Shown piece by piece: positions 1 through 12,294 of a stretch of DNA of 64,000 bases. Every line of letters starts with the position of its first letter. Position 1 is the first letter of the stretch. The notes under the pieces were generated by a model that worked only from the letters and a program-made list of their open reading frames with translations, had not been told where the DNA came from and made no database searches. Where the stretch lies: NCBI GenBank assembly GCA_038502055.1, contig JAXRKN010000038.1:496001-560000 (forward strand), in the 5' to 3' direction. Both the position numbers and the translations under genes were made by a program. Source of the DNA: Tanytarsus gracilentus. Lineage: Eukaryota > Arthropoda > Insecta > Diptera > Chironomidae.

Positions 1-1877
1 AGTGGATCGCGCTCAATGGTGATCTATAATCATTTTCTTCTTCTAATTCCATTTCACTTAGCTATGGGTCAAGCTATGAGAAAACTTCGATGGGAGAAAA
101 AAAAGAAATTGTGGGCATGACGTCATGCGGCACAAAAAATCACCTCTCGATGACGACAATTATTTTAAAAAAATTCTTCTTGTGAGAAATTCACTCGCAA
201 TTTTTCGCAGAATCCTAAATTCAAAGCCGGCATTTTAAAGACTTTTCTTCGTGTTTTTTTTCTTCATAAAAACGCAATGAGAGATAAAGTCGACTTTAGA
301 CCTTTTTTATTTTCTCAAGTGAAAAAACTTTATAAGCAAAAGTTGATGAGAATAAAGCAGCTCATTTGGCATTTTTTGTAATGTGTGTACATGGGTAAAA
401 ATATCAAAATTCATTAAATTCCCGAAATATCTTTTGGCTCTCCATTGTTTCACTCTTTAAAACTATCTCCGGATACAAAGATTCGGTCTCTCGTAAAATA
501 TTTTGATTTGGAATTTTTAAACAGATTATTTAAAAGGTGAATCGTGTTTGAGCAAGAAAGTGTGGAAGATATTTTTAGTTCCTGGATCGTTTTAGTTATT
601 TAATTTTTTTTATGAGACTTTTCAAAAATATTTCCTGGATTCAAACTAATTTTTTGAAAATTTAAAAAAATATTTTCGACATTTCAAAAAATTTCTTGAT
701 TCTCTCAAATTTAAAAACATTTCACGCAACGAATTAAAGGAATGCACTCGGAAATTATTCGATTGTGTATCAATTCATCTCGAATGTTATTAAGTGAACA
801 TTTTCCAGTCACCCTAATAATATGTTCGAAGCATTTCTCATTTTTCCTTCTCTTCTTTTCTTATATTTCATTTTCATACTTCTTGCTCTTGCTCTATGTG
901 AGCCGTGAGCTAAAAATAAATTTTATTTTCTATTAAACAGAAAATTTGAAAAATTCCAATGCCTTTTCCCGATTATACTATTGCGGATTTCGCTTCACGA
1001 AATTTTTCTTTATAAATTAGAATTTTCTTCACACTGATCCCCTCGCGCGCGCACACGCGAAGATCGCGAGAAAAATTTGCATATATAAATTTTTTTAATC
1101 GCAAGCAGAAAAAAAAGAAATCCTCACGCCGAAATTATAAAAAAGGCAATGGAATTCTTTGAAGAAGATGAAGTGAGGCATAAAATAGTCATAAACAAGA
1201 ATTTAAAAAACTCTTTTCTTTCTCATCTGCTCTATGTTATTGCTATTGCTGCTCTTGTTGCCTTTTTCTTCTCATCTAACTTTATAGTAAAAACCAACAA
1301 CAACAACAACAATAGTCGATCGAAATAGGAGACGAAGAAGAATAGAGTGAGGAATGTCGTTTTGAGTGTGTGTATGTACACGGCAGTATATTCTAAGAAG
1401 CGCATAGTTCTGGTCCACACATAAATGTCGGTTGCATAATAACCGCGACATGTTCTAATTTTTTTCGCAAGAATTTTCGCTTGCAATTTACGCGATATAA
1501 TTAAATACCGAGAAATTGTTTTAAAATTAATGATGCTGCTGGCCGCATGAAGTTTCATCGACGAGAGAGAGAGAGACTCAAAGGTGTCTATGTGCGAGCA
1601 CTTTAAAATATAAATTTTTATCGTTGTGTGCACGTATACAAGCCAATTTTTCATGTGCGCCCTCTGGCTCAAAGAATTCACAACCGTCAGAATATATTTT
1701 TATTGACCTTTATTATAAATTTAGTGAAATATTTCATAAAACTTTCATTTGCACCCATGGAATTTTACTGAATTCTTCATCTCGCATGCATTTCACGTCG
1801 TTTTTTGACATTAAATTTTCGAGAATCGTTGCACAAAAGTTAAATTTTGTTGCAATGAACAAATTAGTTAACTTTAC
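1..1877 (-). other. Presumed first intron of kibra
   Basis: This stretch follows the kibra exon-1 donor on the minus strand. I found no second WW-domain exon or other credible coding sequence in it. It is AT-rich with short GA-type simple repeats (1564-1575) and some poly-T tracts. The 149-codon minus-strand ORF at 1232-1681 is low in complexity and matches nothing I recognise. Confidence 0.55.
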
Positions 1878-2011
1878 CTATCTCTAGGATCTATCCATGT
1901 TGTAATTTTTCTCGTGTGATCGATGTAATAAACTTTTCCATCGTAATCCTGTCCCCGCTCCCAATTGTAAGGCAAAGGCAAATCCTCATTTTTATTCATG
2001 CTTTTGGGCAT
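1878..2011 (-). CDS. kibra: kibra (WWC) first coding exon, WW domain 1; partial gene
   Basis: Read on the minus strand from an ATG at 2011 to a splice donor (GTAAAG) at 1877. The exon encodes 44 codons plus two bases, ending after WIDPRD. Residues 11-45 form a WW domain: LPLPYNWERGQDYDGKVYYI, then a DH pair, the second Trp and the Pro of WIDPR. The DFDG/YFIDH/TTWIDPRDR signature is that of the first WW domain of KIBRA/WWC proteins, the Hippo-pathway scaffold that acts with Merlin and Expanded at the apical cortex. An in-frame stop lies upstream (around 2080) with no earlier ATG, which fixes the start. The second WW domain, C2 and aPKC-binding parts must lie left of the window, beyond a first intron longer than 1.87 kb. 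Motif match and splice donor are seen; the identification as kibra rests on family knowledge. Confidence 0.85.
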
Positions 2012-2720
2012 CGAATGCCTCAAGACACTTTCCTTCACAACGACACTTTTCACGCAACTTTTTTCACACTTTATCGCTTCTTATTATTTCAGACCACATC
2101 CATTCTCTTTCCGATTAATGCTTCCTTATTTATTTCCTCGCGACACACTCGATAACTGAATTTTTGATTTTTCTTAAAATATTAAAAAATTATTTCGCGA
2201 TTCACTTTGATTTTGTGTCACATTCCTCGTTCAACTCAAATAGAAATGAAATTGAGAAACACAAGCGATCGAGAGAGAAGCGTAGAACCGTACAGTCGGA
2301 GATGGTTGGTGACCGTGTGATGGAACGATTTTAAGTTGATATTTTTATAAATTTAATTTTGACTTTTTGGGGGTGACAAAAAATATTTTTAATCTCCTTA
2401 AAACTTTTATTCAATTTTAAATCTTTAAAAAAATGTTTAAGTGAGTTAAAAATTAATTTAAAATTTTCGGTCACTTCCAATGTTGCTTGTGCGCAATTTC
2501 AAGTTCAAAATTTTATCTCCTCAAATATTTTTTGTACTATCTCAAAAACATTCCGAAAAAATCACTGATAAAAAATAATTTTTGCAAATTTAAAGTGAAA
2601 AATAATGAAAAAATCAATTAAAGTCATTCCAACTTTGTGTTAATTTGCTAAAATATTTAAATCAACTTCTAATCCTTAAAAATTAAGTCAATTTCTCATT
2701 AAAATTCAAAAGACATAAAA
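2012..2720. promoter_or_regulatory. Divergent intergenic region between kibra and HPS1
   Basis: This 0.7-kb gap separates the start codons of two divergently transcribed genes, so it should hold both 5' UTRs and promoters. A GC-richer patch at about 2265-2335 stands out from the AT-rich surroundings and is a plausible core promoter or 5' UTR for kibra. No TATA box was convincing. Confidence 0.4.
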
Positions 2721-4636
2721 ATGGAAGGATTTTTTGTGTTTGACATGAGCAATGATTTGCTTTATCGCTTCACCAACAATGAAATGAATGAAAAGCTCAT
2801 GGAAATTGCGAAGAAAAATGGATTAATTAGTGAGACAGAGATAGCTCACGAATGTCTCACAATTGAGGTCCTCATGCAGTTTTTTAATCCACTCCTGGCC
2901 AACTTGCGATTTATGTTGATTCAATTCGACAACTCATTTAGATTTGTCAAGTGCAAGCATGGCTTCAATATGGTTTTTAATGATGAGAATTTTGGATTTC
3001 TGTTAATTACAATTAGCAGCACGAAGAGCATTGAATTCATGCAGAGATCGCAGGGAATTTATAAGGTAACAAATTTATTTTATTTTCTTAAAAAATATCC
3101 AGGAATTTAATTAATTTTAGGAATTTCTCCGTCACCTTCTCGGTCCAGCCATCCATCAGCTCAAAAACGACGCAAAATCTCTCGAACTTCTCACAAAACT
3201 CATAATATCATGGAACAAACTCTACGAAACAAACCAGGACATTTTAATTGAGTCTATCGAGCAGCTGACAATCAATAATGGCGTAAAGAAAAACAATTTA
3301 GTGACGACACTTGAACTTGCACTAGAAAAACTGAAACAAGACCCTCAACTGCAGCGCAGTCACGCTCTTTTGTTCTATGAAAATAAATTCCTGAGCATGT
3401 TCTCGGCACGAACCTCACAAGAACTAATTCCATCGGACATTTTCTTCCTCAATCTATTCAATCAGTCAGTCGAAATGAGCTCGAAAATTGAAAGCGATTT
3501 TTTGTTCATGCGAGGATCAAATAACAGCTGCATTCCATATCGAGTCAGTAGAATTGCCATCAACAAGGAAATTCGATTGATTTTGCTTTCTGAATTTGGC
3601 AACACGATAATTTCGTCGAATCTCTATGAGACTTTTATTTTGCTAAATAAAATTAAAATTCTTCAAGCTCAAGCTGATCTCGAAAGTCTTGTGAGTGAGA
3701 CTGAAAAGTTGGATAAGACTGTCAAGCATGTCATTGATGCTGGTAAGAAATTCAAACACAATAGTCATGAGATTGAAGAGTGCGTGAAAACCTTCCAAAA
3801 TCGATATGAAATTCTCCGCAAGAAGTTTTTGGAAATGCTTAAAGCCATGGACAAATCGAAGCTCGTCAAAGTTGAATCGTATTTTCCTTATTTCGTGGAA
3901 ATCACCAAAGATCTTTATCGACTCATTTATTTCAACAATTCATCGCGAAAAATTACCGCTGAACAAGAGAAAATTCTCATTAACATCTCCGCAATCGTGA
4001 CCGATAAATTGATAAAGTTTGCGGAATTTTTCGACGTTAAAGCTAAAAATAATTGTGCGATGAGTGCATACCTCGAAGATTATGCTGGTATTGTTCATTT
4101 TATATTTGTCGATAGACTGCGAGGATTTAGCATTTTTCCCAACATTGATGTCACCGTTCGCGAAACTTCGCCACAGATAAAAAAGAGGGTTTGGGAGATG
4201 GTCGTGACTGGGAGAAATTATCTCCAAAATGGACAGACAATGGTCGTTTGGAAGGACGCGGCTTTTAGTTATCTCTATACTCTGTGGTTTGAGGATGCGA
4301 ATGGACAGTTTTTAAGGCCAAAGGATCAACTTAATGTCGTGTCAGCTACAGGCAAGCAAGTTTTAGCGGCCGGCACGATGTCTTATGACTTTTATCAGTA
4401 AGTTTTCATTCTCTTATTATTTTTACTTTAATTTATTTTCTTCTCTCTTTTCAAGAAAACTCATCGAAGCATTTTTTCCAAAAATCACCAACGGCGTCAA
4501 TAAGATCAAAGTCTACGAGCTTTTCACGATTCACTTGGGTCTGGTCACGCCTCATTTGCAGCTTGAACATTCGCGAAGATTGATAGCGACAATATCCGAT
4601 GAGATGGTTAGCAATAATTTATTTGATCTCCTCTAA
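2721..4636 (+). CDS. HPS1: HPS1, BLOC-3 subunit
   Basis: Three exons (2721-3065, 3121-4397, 4456-4636) give 600 residues; human HPS1 is about 700. With HPS4, HPS1 forms BLOC-3, a guanine nucleotide exchange factor for Rab32/38 in biogenesis of lysosome-related organelles such as pigment granules. The C-terminal half carries the best match: MSAYLEDYAGIVHFIFVDR corresponds to the human segment with YLEDFPGLVHFIYVDR, followed by VW...RNYLQNGQ...LWFED and the closing KVYELFTIHLG block. The N-terminal part is a longin-like fold (MEGFFVFDMSND...). The long Ser-rich linker of the vertebrate protein is missing, which accounts for the shorter length. Both introns (55 and 58 bp) have GT-AG ends. A poly(A) signal follows about 100 bp after the stop. 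Confidence 0.93.
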
Positions 4637-4733
4637 CATGCCAAAACCACATAATCGAGCGAAAAAGTCATGTCGGCAGCTCATGCGTGTGTAAATTATT
4701 CCTTAGTGCAATATGATGCTTTATTATTATGTC

Positions 4734-4739
4734 AATAAA
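4734..4739 (+). promoter_or_regulatory. Poly(A) signal AATAAA, HPS1
   Basis: This canonical AATAAA lies 98 bp after the HPS1 stop codon and is the first one downstream. The remaining ~350 bp up to the next start codon show no other feature. Confidence 0.55.
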
Positions 4740-5089
4740 TGTTACATTTCGTATGCCATCATAGCCGCTGTTGTTTATTGGATTGTCAATAATATTTTTA
4801 GTCGAACGTGAAAATCGTCGTGCACGAGAGAGAATTTTTTCGTGAAAAATCAACAAGTTTTTCCAGCACGAAAATTGCAATTTCTCTCACATCCTCGCTC
4901 GAAAAAGAGAGACGATTTTTTTTGCCTTTTCAGTCTTCTCTAGAACGCATATCCTTTCGCTTGTTATAAACTTTCGTACTTCAAAGATTATTTTTAACCA
5001 AACTGGGAGAGAAATTAAGTGCGTAATTCAAATAAATTCCATTAGTTTTCGCTTATCAGACAGTGCGTGCACTTAATGAGGATTTAATC

Positions 5090-6215
5090 ATGTCACTTGT
5101 AGTCGGCAACAAAGTAAGCTCACAAAATATCCATTTCACTGCTAGATGATATGTAAATAACATGAAAGTGTGCATCATTAAGCGAGTTTATTTATTCACC
5201 ATGGTTTTCTGCTTTTTTGCTTTCATTTTTCATCCGCTATTGATTTTCATGCATGTCTGAATAAATTTTCGTGAACCTTTAACCTTTTTTCGCGTGTTTT
5301 ATTCAACAAATTGCATTTTTCAAGGCGCTTTTAATTGATTTTTTTTCTTCTCAAAAATATTAGAGTGTGAATTTAGATGAGGCGAATGGCAATAAAATAA
5401 ATGCCACAATGGACTTGAAGACGACGTCAAAGAAATTCAATGAGGACGACAGTGCGAGCATTTCCGAGTATACAGATCCCGAAAATAATTCGGCACCCAC
5501 TGAACTATTGGCCGAGTTTTTAACATCAATTATGAGGAGGCAGTGGAAGAACGCATTAAAACATTGCAAAATGAGTAATAATTTTTCTATTTCCAAATTA
5601 TAAAAGTGTCACTCTCTCCCTTAATTGCGTCTCACACACCATGATATTACTATTTTATTTAATTTTACAGTCCTCGAGTACGAGCCAAACAATAAAACGG
5701 CAAACGACTTTTATCCTCAACTCTTGCAGCGAGTCACCGAGCATCAATCATCTACATCGAGCGATGAAAATTGCAATTTTACATCATCATCTTTGGATAA
5801 TGTTGATAATGAGATATTGGACAATGACATGGAGGATGATGACTCTTCATCATCTATAACGAGTTCAAATTCAACCTCAAATGGCTCAATGGACTTGAAC
5901 TCATTTTCAGAGGAGGAATTAGGGGAGGAAATGCAACAAGAGGAGCAAGACCATGAGGACCTAATTAACGCATCAATCTCATGTGACAGCAGCGACACTT
6001 TTCCCGAGTCAATGTCAAGTTCAGAATCGATTAATCATCGCGAAAACTATTCACCATCTCTTACGAGTCTTCTTCTTGATGAAAATCTTGCCGACGATAT
6101 TAACAACAACGAACCAAACAATGCGGTAAATTCTTCTTTATCTGAACATAATCCTCCGAATGCGTCACCATTTACGAGTAAACTTGTTAACATGATACGA
6201 CGAAAATTAAACTAA
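5090..6215 (+). CDS. ERICH2-like glutamate/serine-rich protein
   Basis: Three exons (5090-5113, 5364-5574, 5671-6215) give 259 residues. The first exon encodes only MSLVVGNK and joins in phase 0. The core, residues ~52-95, reads ELLAEFLTSIMRRQWKNALK, then HCKMILEYEPNN and FYPQLLQRV. This resembles the conserved core of glutamate-rich protein 2 (ERICH2: LLAEFLKAEM...A...C..IL.YEPEN), a poorly characterised protein. The rest is low-complexity acidic and Ser-rich (MEDDDSSSSITSS, EEELGEEMQQEEQ) and ends in a short basic stretch (MIRRKLN). No enzyme motifs or membrane segments are visible. The exon joins are in phase and sum to 780 nt. Identification by the ~40-residue core is moderate; the biochemical role is unknown. 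Confidence 0.62.
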
Positions 6216-8192
6216 ACACTTTTGCGTGTCCTTATCTCATTTTAGACTTTAGAATGTAATCTCTCTTCTCTTTGTAATGATTGTGTAAATTAGAAGAATT
6301 ACCTCTTAATGTCATGTCATATCGTCATAGAAAATTTAACGCAGTTGATCTGAGAAATCTTTATGATGATCTTCCTTGTATCAAATATAATGCGCAGCCA
6401 ACAGTTTTTGGACCTTCCAGCTTTTCTTCCTTACCAACAATTTCTCAGATTCACCTGCAAAAAAAAATACTCATATAGATCATTTGTAGAGAAAGAGCGA
6501 AAGACTTGTTATAAAATGAATGAAACAGACGGAAAAATTTATCCTAAATAAAAAAGTAAAATTTATTTTTCTGTGAAAAGTCCTTAACACAAACATAGAT
6601 ATAGATATAATTATATGTAAGAGTCAAAATTTTCTGTTAATTTGATTTAAAAATTGTAAATTAGAGCTTTTTCAGCGTCAATCATTCAAAATGAATCCTC
6701 TCTATCTTTTGATTCGTTGAGCGGGGATAAACTAAATTTTTTTAAAAAAAGTCTCTTCTCATTTTGATTGGAAGAAAATTTGAATTTTAATATTTTACTG
6801 CATATTCCCATTAATTTTTTTCTCCGCATAACATTCTCACGAAAAATGAAAATTATATTAACTTATGGCACGTGAAATGATTAAAGAATATTTTTATGCC
6901 ATGAATTTTCTTTTTGTCTGTTCTCTAAACCCTACAGCATTTCATATATGTTTATAAGATGTCGAAGTTGAAAGAACTTTTATTATAAACTTTGAGATGA
7001 CTTTGAGAATCTGAAAAATATTCTTCTTTTGCAATTAAAATTTTATAAATTGTCTCTTTCAATTTCATTCATCTCATATGAAAATAGGAATTTCCAACAT
7101 TTTCGAAGAAAAAATTTAGCACCTTGTTAATTTTTTATCATGCGAATCTGTTCTCAAATTTCTAAATAATTTTGATACGCTATCGTCAGTCCTATTTTCA
7201 ATTATTATCCTTATCAAGTTCTCGAAATTTTAAATTTCTGTTCTTTTTTTTAGAAAATTTACTCAATCTTACATTTTCAACATTAATAAATTGCGAAAAC
7301 ACATTCAACCCTATATTTCATTATTTCATCACCACTTCTAAGATTTGTGTATGAGAGTCAACTAGCTTTTCTTACTGTTGGATGGATGTTCAAATAATGA
7401 GAACGAATAAAGGAGAGAAAAGTTTTGGAAACACTTAAAATTTGGCACACATGTACATACATCGGTGTACAATCCACTATCAAAATATATTTGTTACCAC
7501 TTCACTGGTTATTATTTGATAATTATACTTTTTTTTCGCTGTGTGATTATCAGAAAGTTATTTTTTTGTGTGATAAACTTAATAATATTAACTTAAACTA
7601 ATAATTATTGATTTAAGTGAAACTCACTCTTTTTCATGTTAATCTCCCAAACAGAAATATTAAATTAATTCTTCGATTGTTAATTATTTCGATAAACTTA
7701 TAACTTATGTGTATTGTTACTTCAATTTTCGTAAATTTTTGCTACCTGCAGTTGAACTTCAAAAAGGGTGAAGTCGAATTTAAAATTTTCCTGTCTCTCT
7801 CTATAAAATTAAACTTAAATTACAAAAATATTTTTTTGATTACTCGTTACATTACATTAAAGTCTAGAAAGTAATTATGTTGTGTTTTTTTAAACGCACA
7901 TCAGCTGCAATCAATCGCATCGTGACGATTTTTGTTAATCGCGAAACAAAAGAGTTTAAACAGATAAGAATAATTTTTAAACTTCTTTTTTTCGGGGGTC
8001 TATGCTGCCTTATGTTTTTTTTGTGAGAAGATAAACTAAAACTTCCACTTACTATACAAATTATTTCATTGTAAAAAATATCGACGTTATAATATAACCT
8101 GTTTATCGGGCTATGTACGTTTTTCTCTCTTTGATATTTTTGCCTCCTTCTATCGATTGCACGTAGAAAGTTATTGCTGAGTTTGCTTAATA
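6216..8192. other. Intergenic region, convergent 3' ends
   Basis: This 2-kb AT-rich region holds the 3' UTR of the ERICH2-like gene on the left and that of punt (minus) on the right. Several AATAAA-like hexamers occur on both strands. No credible coding exon was found; the 65-codon ORF at 6281-6478 has no recognisable domain. Confidence 0.5.
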
Positions 8193-9958
8193 TCACTGAT
8201 CATTGGCGTTATTTCTACTTATGAAGTTTGTTGTTTGTTCAATTGTCATCTGTTGATACCGTGAGTGTTGTGATATTCTCTCCATAATACATGAGGATGA
8301 TAATCGAGCTTCCGCGTCATTGTCCCAACACTCTTCAATCGTGTCGCAAATTGCACTCAAACCCTAAAAAATTAACAGATTCATTAGTGATAAATTTTCG
8401 CGGAAAGCTTTTCGTATATATTTTATTACAGGATGATTTCTCCATTCTTCGTAGATGCGTGGTCTAATCTTCTTTGCGGCAATGCTCTCTTGCATCTCTT
8501 CGAGTGTTGGATGTGGGCCAAGTTCGGCTTCGAATGGCAATGTAAATTCAGCAACAGGTCCACCATGAGCCGTACAACGTGAAACAAGTTCCCACAATAC
8601 CAAGCCACAAGCATAAACGTCAATTCGCAAGAACGAATCTCGATTGAAATTGATTGCTCCCTCTGCAAGTGTTTGAAATTAAAGAACAACCAAGTTAAGT
8701 TAAGCAAGCATACCCAAAATTTCTGGTGCCATATATCTGCGTGTTCCAACTTGACCATGAACATCTCCACAGGGTTGACCGGGAGCGAAGACCAATGCGA
8801 GTCCAAAATCAGCAACACAAGCAGTCAAATCAGCTTTCAATAAAACATTCTTGCTTTTGAAATCGCGATGGGCGATGGCAGGTTTTGTTTCTTCACTTCG
8901 CGGGCTTTGAATTTCCTCATGCAAGTGCATTAATCCGCGTGACATTGACTCAGCAATTTTGCATAATTCGAGCCATGTGACCGTGTGAGATTTCAGATAG
9001 TCGCACAATGAGCCATAAGTGTGATATTCAGTAATGAGCCAGAATTCAGTCTTGTTGTCCTGAAAGATGTGTTTCTCAGCTCCAATAAAGCGAAGAATAT
9101 TCGGATGATTCATGCGTGGAAGTTTATAAATTTCTTGCTCCGTTATCCATGAGTTTTTGTCTTGCGTGGGAAAAACTTTTACTGCAACCTCCTCACTCTT
9201 CATCTTTGCCTTCCAAACAATACCAAAGCGACCGTGCGCCTTTATCTCAATCAAATCAATTGGACGCAACACGAGACACTGCGATGATATCGAAAGTTCT
9301 GGTTCCATTGTTGGCACCTCATTGAATATTCCGTGCTGCTTTTTGTAGAAAAATTTGAAGGAGAAACAACAAGCGAGCAGAACAAATACAATCATAATGC
9401 ACGCAAATATCCACTTGGTCGTTCCATCCTTCACCACAACGTTCTCTAAGTCAACGTCATTATGATTAGTTGTAATTTCCTTTTGAGTCGGTACCCATTT
9501 GAAATTTTCATTGCATTTATCGAGTTCGCAACAGCAGAAGAAATGATCATTTGACGTTTCATAATCGGAATTGATACATTCCGTCTGATCGCACTGTTCA
9601 TTAAAAATAAAGCAATCCTTCATGACAATATCGGCATCTTTCGTTACATTATTGTATTGCCACAGGACCATGCAGCCATGCCTCTTGTTATCTTCCTTTA
9701 CTTCACATTTCTGCACTGTCGTCTCGCAATTTCCTTCGTTCTTACATTTTTCGCGTGAAAAGTGATGACAACTGATGTCCAGTTCCGAATGTTTTGACGA
9801 ATCAACTTTAACATCGTTGCGAAGAGGGCCGACGGCGGGTACTGAAAGGGCGACTGGAAAGAAAATATTAATTATGTGAATTATTACTTATTACAATTAT
9901 ATGCATTACCTGACGCTAGTGATAATAGCAGAATTAACTCAATTGCTGATCGCATCAT
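8193..9958 (-). CDS. put: Punt, activin/BMP type II receptor serine/threonine kinase
   Basis: Four exons on the minus strand (9958-9910, 9853-8714, 8662-8430, 8363-8193) give 530 residues. Residues 1-20 are a signal peptide (MMRSAIELILLLSLAS). A Cys-rich ligand-binding domain (three-finger toxin fold) follows, with the diagnostic FFCCCELDKCNENF at its end. One transmembrane helix lies at about 164-184 (WIFACIMIVFVLLACCFSF). The kinase domain has the glycine loop as HGRFGIVWKA, the lysine in VAVKVF, catalytic HRDFKSKN, DFGLA, and the type-II-specific RRYMAPEIL. It ends with the type II tail CDTIEECWDNDAEARLSSSC. Punt binds activin and BMP-type ligands and phosphorylates type I receptors (Thickveins, Saxophone, Baboon). 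Drosophila Punt is of similar length. It is divergent from Tango4 565 bp away. Confidence 0.96.
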
Positions 9959-10523
9959 CTTCGATGCTTTTATTTTTCTTCCTCTCCGTTTAGTTTATTT
10001 TTCACTCTTCTTCTTCTCTCCTTTACACACTCGCTTGTACTATAAAAAAAGCCTTGAATCGAATCTTCCCAACAACAACGAAATTTTGAAAATTTTAATT
10101 TTCAATTTTGAGCATTTAATTCAAGCTCTTCACTTTGTCCTTCATCTTATTATCAATTACGATATGTTTAAATGCACTGTGAAGCGATTCCTGATAAGAT
10201 TGTAGCGCAGATTTTAGCTTAATAAAAAGAAAGAAAAATATTTCAGTAAAATTTAATAGAAGCGTGCGTTCAGTAACTGAAAAGAGATATGTCGTGAGGG
10301 GTGAGAACACTTTAATTTAATTTTATGGTTGTGGTACTGAAATGTCTATTTAAAATAATTAAATTAACTATCTTAAACTTAAATAATTTAAAATAATTAA
10401 ACTAGAAGTAATAAAACTTCTGCACCTTGGAGACGTTCAGAAAAAAAATCACTCTAAAAAAATATTTACCGCAAATTCAAATCGTTTAAGAAGAAAAAAC
10501 TTTAAAAATCTATAAATTAAGCT
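9959..10523. promoter_or_regulatory. Divergent promoter region, punt / Tango4
   Basis: This 565-bp AT-rich gap separates two oppositely oriented start codons and should contain both promoters and 5' UTRs. No recognisable exon or TATA element stands out. Confidence 0.4.
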
Positions 10524-11965
10524 ATGGAAGACGTACAGAGACATTCAGTTCACACACTGGTATTTCGATCGCTCAAAAGAAGTCACGACTTTTTCGTCAG
10601 CAATCAGTCAATTGTTAATTTAGAGTCGGATGAAAAATCGTGAGTAAAATTTTGAACAAAACAAATTAAGTTTTAGCTAATTTAACACTTTTCAGTGAGC
10701 GCATGAGATACAATGTAAAGGCTCGAGATCAGTATGCACCAATTTTTCATCGTGTAGCTCAATCGGAACAGGAAAGAAAGAAAAATGAATATTTTAATAA
10801 AACATCAGAAGATCCAGCTGTGGTTGTTGGAGCGACAAAAGGAAATGAGCTTGCTTTAGTTTCGACTGGATCTCAAAGTAAATCTCATGAATCGTCATCG
10901 TCAGCGCTATTACAAATTCCACCATCGCATTCACAAAATCAACAGCAGTTGATACCCAAAAAGCCATCATCGATTCCTCGTCCATCATGGCACGCACCAT
11001 GGAAATTGTATCGTGTCATAAGTGGACATTTAGGATGGGTTCGTTGTGTCGCTGTTGAGCCGGGCAATGAGTGGTTTGCAACAGGTGCAGCAGATCGTGT
11101 CATCAAAATTTGGGATTTAGCAAGTGGTAAATTAAAGCTTTCCCTTACCGGTCATGTGAGCACAGTTCGAGGACTCGCTGTCAGTCCCCGTCATCCCTAT
11201 CTTTTTTCGTGCGGCGAAGACAGACAAGTTAAATGCTGGGATCTTGAGTACAACAAAGTCATCAGGCATTATCATGGACATTTATCGGCCGTGTACTCGA
11301 TGTCACTTCATCCAACGCTCGATGTACTCGCAACATCAGGAAGAGATTCAACTGCTCGCATTTGGGATATGAGAACAAAAGCTAATATTCATACACTAGC
11401 CGGTCACACGAATACAGTTGCGAGTGTCGTAACTCAAGCTTCTAATCCACAAATTATCACCGGAAGTCACGACTCGACTGTTAGATTGTGGGATTTAGCT
11501 GCCGGCAAGAGTCTTTGCACACTCACAAATCACAAGAAGAGTGTTCGAAGTGTCGTTTTACATCCGACTCTTTATATGTTTGCGTCTGCAAGTCCCGACA
11601 ACATCAAACAATGGCGATGCCCTGAGGGAAATTTTGTTCAAAATCTCTCTGGCCACAACACGATTGTCAATTGTATGGCAGCGAATCCCGAGGGTGTCCT
11701 CGTGTCAGGCGGCGACAATGGAAGTATGAATTTCTGGGATTGGCGAACTGGCTACAACTTCCAACGCTTCCAAGCAGCCGTTCAGCCAGGTTCCATGGAC
11801 TCGGAAGCGGGAATTTTCGCCATGACTTTCGATCAGTCAGGATCGCGTCTCATTACAGCCGAAGCCGACAAGACAATCAAAATTTATAAGGAAGACGATG
11901 AAGCGAGCGAAGAAAGTCATCCTATCAGCTGGAAACCAGACATCATTAAGCGACGCAAATATTAA
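10524..11965 (+). CDS. Tango4: PLRG1/Tango4, spliceosomal WD40 protein
   Basis: Two exons (10524-10639, 10696-11965) give 461 residues. PLRG1 is a core component of the Prp19/CDC5L complex needed for catalytic activation of the spliceosome in the nucleus. The N terminus (EDVQRHSVHTLVFRSLKR) matches the conserved PLRG1 start. It is followed by a low-complexity linker and then seven WD40 repeats from residue ~105, beginning with PWKLYRVISGHLGWVRCVAV and with repeated GH...WD signatures (KIWDLASGKLKLSLTGH, KCWDLEYNKVIRHYHGH). The end, SWKPDIIKRRKY, is the family's conserved C terminus. Human PLRG1 is 514 residues; the shortening lies in the linker. The 56-bp intron is GT-AG and joins in phase. 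Confidence 0.97.
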
Positions 11966-11972
11966 GATGAAA

Positions 11973-11978
11973 AATAAA
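11973..11978 (+). promoter_or_regulatory. Poly(A) signal AATAAA, Tango4
   Basis: An AATAAA occurs just 8 bp after the Tango4 stop codon, implying a very short 3' UTR if used. The 329 bp to the convergent LSM12 stop also hold a G-rich patch (12101-12136). Confidence 0.4.
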
Positions 11979-12294
11979 AAATATTTTTACTTCCTATGCA
12001 ATCTTTTTTTTTTATTAATATTTTTTTTAACTCTGAAAGGAATCTTCAAACTCAAAAGTTTTGTATGCAATGTGTAAATGAATTCTCTGTATGATATAAA
12101 GGGAGGGGGGAGGAAAATTGATGGAGATGGGAGGGGTGGAATAGAAAAAATCGGATGGACATTTTTTCATTTTGAATGAAGCTGTAAAATATTTTCTCGC
12201 TTTTTATAAATTTCCGCGCTTGAGACAAAGAAAAAAAAACACAAAAATTGAACCGAGTGAGAAGGTAAAGAAACTTTTTTTAAATGGGAATCCC

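Noticed and set aside
1232..1681. 149-codon minus-strand ORF
   Set aside because: Compositionally biased, no domain, lies in the presumed first intron of kibra, and no splice or promoter support.
12101..12136. G-rich run as a possible G-quadruplex
   Set aside because: Only four G-runs with one loop of about 18 nt; weak and probably 3' UTR composition.
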